Shown in pieces: positions 55,407 to 64,000 of a stretch of 64,000 nt of DNA; position 1 is the stretch's first letter, and the number at the start of each line of letters is the position of its first letter. Under the pieces are notes generated by a model. That model was not told the origin of the DNA. It made no database searches and saw nothing but the letters and a program-made list of their open reading frames with translations. A program made the position numbers and the translations under genes. Location of the stretch: NCBI RefSeq assembly GCF_000003815.2, contig NC_049989.1, positions 10,371,382 through 10,435,381 on the forward strand, written 5' to 3'. The stretch comes from Branchiostoma floridae (lineage: Eukaryota; Chordata; Leptocardii; Amphioxiformes; Branchiostomatidae).

Positions 55407-55424
55407 GCACACCGGTGTGCGGTC
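55407..55424. repeat. 18-bp perfect palindrome
   Basis: CCGCACACCGGTGTGCGG, at the start of a GC-rich patch (to about 55640) that has open but unrecognised frames. Confidence 0.9.
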
Positions 55425-55676
55425 AGAGGTTAGTCGATCTGGAGGATTACTTTCCGCCCCGAACTGAATTACCCGCCAATAAAACACGCATCATTGGACC
55501 GCTTCCATCCGTGTGTCTGTGTCGTGAGCGGGCAGCGATCGGTGCCGGGAAGGCAACGGGGCTGTGGGTCATCTGTGGCCGCAGGGATATCGTTCTCGGG
55601 TCGGTGGGTTCAGTTCGTCTATGTATCTGGTAATATTTCGTCAAGAAGGTTTTGTTTTCGTGTGTGCGCGTTGTTG

Positions 55677-55797
55677 TGATGTGTGCGTGTGTGTTTGTGT
55701 GCGTGTGCGTGTGTGTATGTGTATGTGTGCGTGTGTGTTTGTGTGCGTGTGTGTATGTGTGTGTGTGCGTGTGTGTGTGTGTGCGTGTTTGTTTTGT
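55677..55797. repeat. (GT)n microsatellite
   Basis: An interrupted GTGTGC/GTGTAT array; frames through it are artefacts. Confidence 0.97.
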
Positions 55798-55972
55798 GTA
55801 CAACATAACTAAAGACGATGTGATACCCAAGGCCACTTTTTTAGTGGCAAAAGGGAAGAAATGATAAGATTTCCGCCCCTGGCGACTTTCCTAGTACTGC
55901 AGTGGAACTTCCCATTTTCATGTATTTTGGACATGCTACTTTCGTAATTTCTATATGGTACATTGGTTTGAG

Positions 55973-56062
55973 TAATCCCCAAGCAGATCCTACGTTGGCA
56001 TAAGATAGCATCGAAACTGGCCAAAGAGTGTAGCCAGCCAAGGGGTGTAAATTTGCCACGTA
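55973..56062. mobile_element. Family C MITE, left half
   Basis: TAATCCCCAAGCAGATCCTA, GGCATAAGATAGCATCGAAA, CTGGCCAAAGAGTGTAGCCA match the left arm and inner block of family C. No right arm follows. Confidence 0.75.
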
Positions 56063-56069
56063 GGAAAGA

Positions 56070-57040
56070 GAGAACGTAAAGGTTCTAGCTGGGCCCTAGA
56101 TGCCCTTTTTGGTACTGCAGCAGGCCTTTTTGTTGGTAACTTTGGAGAAGAGAACTACAGCAGTGATTGATGGATGTCAATTGTCTTTTTATAGTATTTA
56201 TCGACTTAGCACCTATGTCGTCTTACGCGGTATTGCTCTTTCGGGGGAGTATTTTTTACAACAATATGTTGTGTGTGTGTACCTACATATCTTTGTATCA
56301 CTCTAGTTTCTACATATCTACCCATCTATCTACCCATCTTTCTATCTATTTATCTATGTAATAGTATGCATGTATATATTTATGTACATATATGTATGTA
56401 TGTATCTATCTGTATATCTATCTCTAATCCAGATCATACATGACCTCATTTTGGCTATATCAGATCGATCATTTATCATATTCACCACAATGCGCAGGCA
56501 AAGACTCTTCTTTGAATACACAAACCATACACATGTTGGAAACAACATATAAACGCGTTGAAACTTAGTACTGAAATCCTTCATCATTTTTTCCAAATAA
56601 TATATTAAAGAAAAGTTTTAAAAAATGATTTTTGTAGAAACTTTTCGTTAGGCGTATTGTTTATCTGATAGCAAACTGGAATATATATGCGTATATGTAT
56701 GTATGTGCCCACGATAACCTAAAGTGCTGAGCGTGTATTAAGAAAATCCTTTCACATATGAAGTCGTTCGACTTCAAAGGAAACACAAGAAAGCGTGCAG
56801 CGGCGAAAGATGCAAATAGCATACACTAAAATCGTTAAGGGAAAACCCGCGAAATTGGATTTAGAAATGATCTCGTTTCGCCCAGCAAACATCTTAATTA
56901 AGGAAGGTAAGAAGGACATGTCCTCAAGGGCAAACAAAGGCGGAATGTGACAGGCGACTTAAGTACGTTTAAGACGATTTTCTCCTCAAAGGGAATTATT
57001 TAGATCCACTTTCTTGTGAACTTTTAATCCATCGCGCCGT
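56070..57040. other. No gene recognised; TATCTA simple sequence
   Basis: TATC/TATG-rich simple sequence lies at 56310-56420. The rest is AT-rich with no supported frame. Confidence 0.35.
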
Positions 57041-57044
57041 GTCC

Positions 57045-57150
57045 TAGTTCTGTATCTGTATCTACATAGCCAATATAATCGCCCTTCGGCGTAACACACC
57101 AGCTTCGCAGGCACGCGGTGCGGCAGCAGCTGCTTATATGACACTGAACG
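57045..57150 (+). repeat. Interspersed repeat with GTATCT array, copy 2
   Basis: It matches 6474-6560 in reverse: TCTGTATCTGTATCTACATA, AATCGCCCTTCGGCG, CAGCTTCGCAGGCACG. Confidence 0.5.
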
Positions 57151-57444
57151 ATCCGTCACTGTTCTTTACTTAACTACAGCAGTGCATTTTTATCCGTTAA
57201 AGGTATGTATTTTAGAATTTTACAGTAAAAATAAAAGTCACTGTTTTTTTGTCATTTTTGTACATCATTTGCTACGTGTTAAATGTACTTATTTTAGAAT
57301 CTTGCCGCTCGACATTAGACTCAAAGTCACAGGTCATTTAATTTTTGGACATCACAAGTTAAAAGATCTAACTTATTACTCTACACAGTGATATTCACGG
57401 TATATGAGTACGACTTTGTTGTGGCGTGACAACGTATTGGAATA

Positions 57445-57678
57445 ATACCCCCGTCACATTTGGCGAAAATGAATCGGACGACGATTCTTCGGCAATCTCC
57501 CGAGCCTCACTTATAATAATAACGTTATTGCACAACAATTGTATCAGGTACAAAGTATGGCTTATATGTGACAGGGACGGTTTTCCGGTGAAAAATACGC
57601 GCAACCCTCTGTCGATCTTAAATATGGCCGATCTTCCATCGATACGTCCGAAGATCGTGAATGATGTCATAGGGGTAT
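57445..57678. mobile_element. 234-bp MITE (ATACCCC termini)
   Basis: ATACCCCCGTCACATTTGGC, GAATCGGACG mirrors CGTCCGAAGATCGTGAATGA, TGTCATAGGGGTAT with some mismatches. The long frames on both strands here arise from the element. Confidence 0.7.
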
Positions 57679-57974
57679 AAGCGCACTTCCCACCAAGTGA
57701 GTGCTTGAGCTGTAAGCTTATGCCATTTCTGAATTGCTTCATGGGTCTTTCTTGCGCGTTTTATTTGCAAACGCTGGAAGTGTGAGCACAAAATGACGTG
57801 AATATATTAAAAGTTAAATGCGATTGCAACCAACCATGACTTGCACCATAACTGGGGACTGCCATAAAATTTTTCACATGATATACAACACACTTTTGAT
57901 ATATATATAGAATATAACACCTTGCACTCGTATCACTCGAGGTAAGAGCCCGACCGCGGGTCGGATCGCCCGAC

Positions 57975-58057
57975 GTTCTTTATCTCTGACATTCGTTGAG
58001 TCATCTACGAACCCCGCAGTGCCGCACCGGTGCCCCAAGTGCAGTAAGATACCACCT
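57975..58057. mobile_element. Family A MITE, right-end fragment
   Basis: GTTCTTTATCTCTGACATTC, GAACCCCGCAGTGCCGCACC and GTGCCCCAAGTGCAGTAAGA end at TACCACCT. The left half is absent. Confidence 0.85.
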
Positions 58058-58735
58058 TTTCTGAAACCTGGCCGCGCCGCGCGCATTTGTACCGCGCCTC
58101 TGATTGAATTTGGAATCCCCACTGCGCTATATCCGCCTTGTAGCGTTCAAAAGACGGAAAACCTATTTGCTCTACTTCCGATCCTATCTCCCTCCCCCTC
58201 AAAATATATTCATTTCTACCCAAAAGGACTTGAGGTTATCTCGACGCCATCTTGTTCTTTTGGCAGGCGCCCGTATCTGTATCCGAATGCAGAGCTTCTT
58301 ATCGCTCCCTTGCCTGTAATTGAAACACCGGGAGGGAGGCAGTCCATTTTAGTAAAGCTCACAGTCGCATTTCCTTTAATCAATTCGCCCGCCTGTCGAA
58401 GTGTAAATAGAAAGTAGTGTAGAGAAGTTAACTAAAAAAAAGAAACCGCGATGTATTTGGACGTGCAGCAGAATTGTATTTAAAGGAAAATGTATCAGGG
58501 TTGGAGCGGAAATTGAATCGCTGATCGTGTTTTCCGGTATCATCTCAGCCAACCTTGCTAATAATCGATCCAATAGCGTTACGTATACAGAAATAAGCTA
58601 CTTTATTTATAGCAGAATGACAATATGGTAGAAATGGACAAGTGCACACAGTAATGCAGTTGGATATTACCGAAAGAAGAAGAACCATTTTCGAACTTCT
58701 CAACTGCCAAATATCATGGAGAGTTAAAAATGAGC

Positions 58736-58932
58736 AGCCCTCGGGTGGCTAGGGCATGTGGAAAGAAGGGATGAGTGAAGAATTCCCAAGATAGCCTTCC
58801 TCTACAAACTGTATCTACAAACCAAAGGACAGGCGCCTACTATGCAGACCCAGAAAAGAAATGGAGGGACAACATACAGGAGCTGACAAAGTATAGACTG
58901 GGTAGACTAGAGATCATCCGAGATCGAGAAGA
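58736..58932 (+). pseudogene. LINE reverse-transcriptase C-terminal pseudogene
   Basis: The text GWLGHVERRDE, stop, RIPKIAFLYKL, then in another frame KWRDNIQELTKYRLGRLEII. The R-W-x-GHV-x-R...R-P-K...RW-x-D-x-I pattern is the classic C-terminal end of non-LTR reverse transcriptases. An in-frame TGA and a frameshift near 58858 show it is dead. Confidence 0.7.
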
Positions 58933-59010
58933 TTTAGATATTGCGTAATACGTAATATCATGACTTGAAATTCGTTGAGTATCTTTCGGGCCCCGCAGTG
59001 CCGCAGATAC
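58933..59010. mobile_element. Family A MITE, fragment
   Basis: TTTAGATATTGCGTAATACG, GAAATTCGTTGAGTATCTTT and CCCCGCAGTGCCGCAGATACC are family A centre and right arm. The palindromic CCGGTGCCCC block has been deleted. Confidence 0.8.
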
Positions 59011-60790
59011 CATTTTAAAAACAAGACTATGGCCAACTGTTCATCGTGCTTGTTGAAAAGAGCTAGGGGAGCAAGCGATATCTGTTCCACTTAATTTTCA
59101 GGGTTAATTTTCAGAACGACGGTAGAGAATTTAGCTCACGTAACGTTGCTTTGAAATTTTGCCACGAAGTCACCAAATCGGCTCTCAAAATCTCATCTCG
59201 CATAACCCCACGAGCGCTAATAATACGCAATAGACTGGTTGAGTTTCGTGACCTTTGGTGTCGTATATCCTCTTAGGTTTCTTCTCATGGGCGGTGACTC
59301 TTTGAACACCTGGTTGCTTTTTCTGTCTTGTCGTCAGAATCTTAATATTTACGTTTCACTGGGAACTGAATATATGCGTAAAATGCTGTCAATCCCGCGT
59401 CTTTACATTTGTTTGTATTGAATACCCGGTAAACCGCCTCATGGCGTAAGGTCTCATTCGTTAGCTTTTTTCTTCCTGTAGACTTCTATGATATGTGATT
59501 TACATGGGTGCGTTCATAATGAAGCTTATGGAAATCTCAGCAGATCTGTCGTTCTATGTTGAGCATAATTAATCTATATAATAGGAAAAATTGGTAATGA
59601 CGAGAATCCATACTTTTGTTGTTTGATTGAGCAATTACAGACAACAATTAGTCAATCCAAGGAGGTTGAAAAACCTCCTTGGTCAATCCCCGTAAAAGGC
59701 ACCTTTTCGCTGTTAATGTACAACCGCACCACTCAGAACCCAGGACTGTGTACCTCCGACCTAGGAAGCGGCAAAAACTTTACCTGCTAATTTCAAACAA
59801 GCTTTCACCAATCTAACTTTTGAGATGAGCTCGGCTGGCTAAAAGGGAATTTCACACCGCTAGAAACACGCGTCCATGCAGTAGTTTATTTTCTGGCTCG
59901 GAGTATTACATCAATGAGACCGTAATACACCAGTTTTGTACGAGTACATGCCGCATATCCGGACAGATTTATTTCAATCTCTCACGGGCCTCTTCATTTT
60001 TCGATAGGTGTGGTGGGTTCTTTAACATGGCTCTTCTTCTGATGTTTTCTATCCAAAGGACGTCACTATAGTCGAAGTTGTTACAAGAAGTAAGATAGCC
60101 GTTAACACCCCTACAATCTCTGTGAACTTAGACTAGTCCAACACATGCATATTAAGCAGGATGTGCTCTGATACCAACCCTTGAAGGACATTCGATCTCT
60201 TTCCTAAGCGACCCCGGACTGAGCACACGTGCAGCACTGTATCCTACTAACACTTTACTGAATAGATTGTCTAGTAGTACATACAGCCTCTGCCTGAATC
60301 GTTACAAGAACCACCAACGGGTGAAACAGAAGTTAGGTACTGATGTACCCCTGAGTAGAGTAAGGAAAATGATGAAAAGCGCCTTTTGCAAGGGCACAGC
60401 ATTGGGACCTGTACTCAGTATTTCCATGTTTGGAGTCAACACAACTACGCACAAGACCACCGTGCCACATCGTGTGTTTGGTATTTGATGAAAAGTGGAT
60501 TTTGCAAGCTTGAATATCACTGCTTTCCTGGCCTTTTAGAAGGGCAAGTGTATGAGTCACGTCTTCAATGGTACAGCGGTCATTCAACATATTTCTCTCC
60601 AGACAAAAGATTTTCCTTTTTAAAGTGGGGAAACCACGACCATGTTATGTACAGGATGAAATATACCAAAAAGGAGCCGTTCTGATGCAGTACCAAGGTC
60701 TTACACCATATTGCCCAAGACCTTTCCACACACCAAATATCTACATTTTTCATCCATAGGTTATGCTGACTGCCACCATCACAAAAGAAA
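59011..60790. other. No gene recognised; one small hairpin
   Basis: CCAAGGAGGTT, GAAA, AACCTCCTTGG at 59657-59682 is a perfect 11-bp hairpin flanked by GTCAATCC. Frames at 60267-60685 lack domains. Confidence 0.35.
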
Positions 60791-60792
60791 CA

Positions 60793-60958
<166 letters not shown>

Positions 60959-61371
60959 TACACATGCACCCCCCCCCCCCCCGTGTAGACTATTTGACAT
61001 TCAGTAGTTTCTAGCGAGGACCAATCAAATAGCTGCTGGCAGGTCAATGCCATTATGCAATAACTGTCCAGTTGCGAGCTTTTCGCACCTTTGCTTATCA
61101 TGTAAATTTGGTATGTAAACTAAAACCAAGCAAGCATTATTGTTCGTCATTTTGCACCGTGCGAGAGTTTTACTTGTCCACAAACAGCTGTTCTATACTA
61201 TCAGATTAAAAGTTTACTTCGGTGACGAAAAGGTGAAGGGACTGTATATGTAGAGATAGAGTTTTTGCGCCTTAAAAGTTTTTGAAATGACGGCCCTGCA
61301 GCTTATTTTCGTCTCATATTATTACACGCTTCGTCACTTCAGTTCTATTTATCTTGTTCGCTTGCACTGCG

Positions 61372-61450
61372 AAGGTTCGTGGCGCAGTTGATTAGGGATT
61401 TGAAATCTAACTTTTCGACTCAAGTTCTAATCCGACGTGGTGCATTTTTT
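61372..61450 (+). mobile_element. Decayed tRNA-like SINE head
   Basis: GGTTCGTGGCGCAGTTGATTAGGG holds an A-box-like TGGCGCAGTTGATTAGG; a weak B box AAGTTCTAATCC follows at the usual distance. It does not fold as a complete tRNA by eye. Confidence 0.4.
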
Positions 61451-64000
61451 TGCTTTCTTTTTTTTCGAGAATATTCTACAACTAGTATTTACTTATACGG
61501 TCGTACTTTTGTAATTGAAATGTTGCTGTACATAAGGTTTTGCTTCTTGTCACACACCCAAAAAGTTGTGAGTTTTGTTCGTATCACAATATCTATCGGC
61601 GCTATGTCTGTGCATTCGATGGAAATCATTAAGCGACAGTGCTAGTTCGAGATTATTGTTGTAACATTACAGATCTGAATTCTAGGTATTTGCAACTCGT
61701 CTAAGAACAGAAAAGAAATGACAAAGAGACATTAATATTGCTGTAAATCCTTTAACTGACTGAGCACGCAGTCTATATGCATACCTTGTAATTAGAAAAC
61801 ATAGTACGCAGTGCGAAAAGTTACAAGTTACAAGGTAAGGAAACGGCTTTACTGCAGTATCAAATATAACGTTCTACTTCAAATAACCAGCAAACTATTA
61901 AAATGAATCTAAAAGATTGTAAAGTATTGCCGTTATCCAACAATCAGTATTAAATCGACGGACAATAGGTGTGAAATATTCCTCCCTGCCCCTCGCGTGC
62001 CACCAGTTTAGTGTTAATTAGTTACTCTGCATCTGAAAGAACCGACTTAATGGGCGTTGACCTCGCTAGAAATCTACTTCATGTGATTTAGAGACGAGCC
62101 CCCCCCCCCCCCACACACACACACACCAAGAAACTTGGCCAAGACACTCTAGTTTAAATGCTAGACTTGGCAGTGCGTTACTCAACCAATCAACCCCACA
62201 GCACGCCAGTAATTTGTTATGGTAAAAGTTACGGCCACGCTTTCACATGTACTCTCTTGTCCCGTGTATCATCGTAAAACAAGACATCACATAGCATTAT
62301 CTTCTACACGAGAGTCGTCCATGGAATTTCCGTATTGGATTATGTGCGACGTCGCGTATTAGCTTCCTTTGACTCGATGCCAAAGTCGCTTCAAGATCAT
62401 TCAGCACCAAGGACAGGGTCTATTATCATTGAGAGGAAGTCTGGCCGAGAGTTTGGCGCTAATTATTTCTCCTAGTTTAGCTTTAGTTAGTTTGTCTAAG
62501 TGATTGATAGCTCTACTGAGCGATAAAAACAAGTGTGGTCCTTTTACATTAAAGTTAGAAGTTGATTTAGGAGTTTGCGGCGCGTTTTTATGTTTCCACC
62601 GTATAAAGAAACATATTGTTTTTGCTGGTGTGTTCTTCTTCTGTTAGGAACCAATCAGAGGTCAGAACTGCAATGACATCATCACTGTCAAGAACAGTAG
62701 ATACAGGGTAGACAGAGAGCAAGAAGATGTAGGGTGGCCTTTTCTTTCTTTCTCGCAAAAAGTACTATAGGGCGAACTTACTGGTATAGTATTTTGTGCG
62801 AGTGGCTTGATAAAAGGCTGAAGGGGAAATATTCGGCGTTTTCCTGAAAATGCTGCCTGTCTAGTTTTTAGATATGTTCTGATAATGTGTGCAAGGGATA
62901 CGTGTTGTGCCTGTATCTGGACCTGTACATGTTTAGCCGTATCAAAATCATAGTGATGTTCACGTACGTACATTCGGTCAAAGTAATTTTAAATTGATGC
63001 TAATTTCAAGGACATTAGAATACAGCAAAGACTTAAAACTTTCAACAGTCCTCTTTACTGGAGTACCAGACAAACTGTGATATAAAAATTGTACTGTACT
63101 TGCAGATCTTTTTCCAGGTGCGAATTTTTATGTATATAGTGAGGAATTTAAAGGTACGGTCGACTACGTAACCTCCAGGTAACAATAAAACAACAATATC
63201 TGAGCAGAAGATTGAAGACTAGGATAACATTACACAATATATATACAGCCCCGTTCTTTCTAGAATATGATGCATTGTACTTGTGTGCTTATCATACAGT
63301 CTCAAATTTCTACGGAAAAGATCTTTTAAGTCGGCGACAAGGAAAGGGGCACATGTTCTCATCAATCATGCATTGATGACTTCTGAAGACCCTGAAAAAA
63401 GAAGGTATAACGTGTATTGTTCCTGCATTTCCGCTTCCAATGTACAATTCTGTGCCGATGGATATGTGTTTCTATTGTGATGCGATGTAAGAGTTTACTT
63501 CTCTTACGCACCTCTTTTTACGTAACAGATACAGCCACAAGATACAATACTCCGTCTAAACCGCGTTTACGTCAAGGGGCGTCCTAAAAACCATGGGCTT
63601 AAGTGTTCTCGTAAGGTAACACGCAATCTTTTGGGGATCAAAACTCTACAAATGACACGTATCAAGTATCAATGGATTGCTTTTGAATAGTGTATTTTTC
63701 CGCTAGAACATATTCTGGAATATGACGGGGAGAGACATAGAATTTCTGATACCTGTGACCCCTCCTGCAAAAGTGGTGTGTTCCTGACGTCCCCATATAT
63801 CTGTAGGCGCAACGGATAACACTTTTAACAGTTTTGTCTGAATTGAATTTAGATAACGTTATGACTGCTGCACCTTGTAGATACATATTTAAAAATTGCA
63901 GAGTTAAGTACACTTTAGAGATAAGGAAGTATTCATGTATGTAGATAGTATTGGCTAAGTCATGGAGCCAAAAGGTCTCACGGGAACATATTAGCAAATT
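61451..64000. other. No gene recognised
   Basis: A poly-C/CA tract lies at 62099-62126 and a family G repeat copy at 62588-62670 (AACATATTGTTTTTGCTGGT, GTGTTCTTCTTCTG). The frames at 62662-62973 and 63662-63997 (-) have no domain. Confidence 0.35.

Noticed and set aside
57395-57742. 84- and 115-codon frames on opposite strands
   Set aside because: Both are produced by the ATACCCC-terminated MITE.

Overview
The window looks like intron-rich, repeat-dense animal DNA. It has no operons, no bacterial-style gene packing, no rRNA, no convincing free-standing tRNA gene and no CRISPR. The many short inverted-repeat elements, a tRNA-derived SINE with a CCCAGGTGTAAAAATGG-type tail, and clade-typical LINE remnants resemble what I recall of amphioxus (Branchiostoma) genomes. 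The amphioxus assignment is inference, not shown by a marker gene. Nearly all small reading frames are chance or repeat-driven, and many begin at GTG, TTG or CTG rather than ATG.

The best gene is split and lies on the minus strand. Exon 1 (20896-21337) encodes a type II signal anchor followed by a Ser/Pro-rich stem, with a TATA box at about 21528-21538. Exon 2 (10830-10950) encodes the first half of a WSC domain. Exon 1 ends in phase 1 and exon 2 starts in phase 1, so they join across a 9.9-kb intron into one frame. The layout (membrane anchor, stem, WSC) recalls WSCD-type sulfotransferases. The rest of the gene was not found and may lie left of base 1. Weaker candidate exons are listed at 2444-2528, 8343-8491, 28823-29536, 34726-35081 and 36224-36643.

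Region by region: 1-8.3 kb is repeats, including a ~170-bp tandem array (2.5-4.2 kb) split by an inverted-repeat element, and several MITEs. 8.3-21.5 kb is the WSC gene with its large intron full of MITEs, tandem arrays, SINE-like pieces and LINE scraps. 21.5-33 kb holds a SINE, a GC-rich hairpin element, microsatellites and an unassigned long frame. 33.3-39.8 kb is the most unusual segment: a 6.46-kb block bounded by CCTGTGTGAAAAT inverted termini and by dense clusters of TCCGAAC/GGTTCGGAC-type motifs, sitting inside a 25-bp minisatellite. 40-54 kb holds MITEs, tandem arrays and a perfect 27-bp-arm palindrome carrying two opposed DR1 nuclear-receptor half-site pairs. 54-64 kb holds LINE 3' ends, MITEs and long CA/GT arrays.

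One MITE family (called family A here) recurs at least eleven times. Its target duplications are TTA or TAA, as in PIF/Harbinger elements, and its copies fall into subtypes in which both arms change together.
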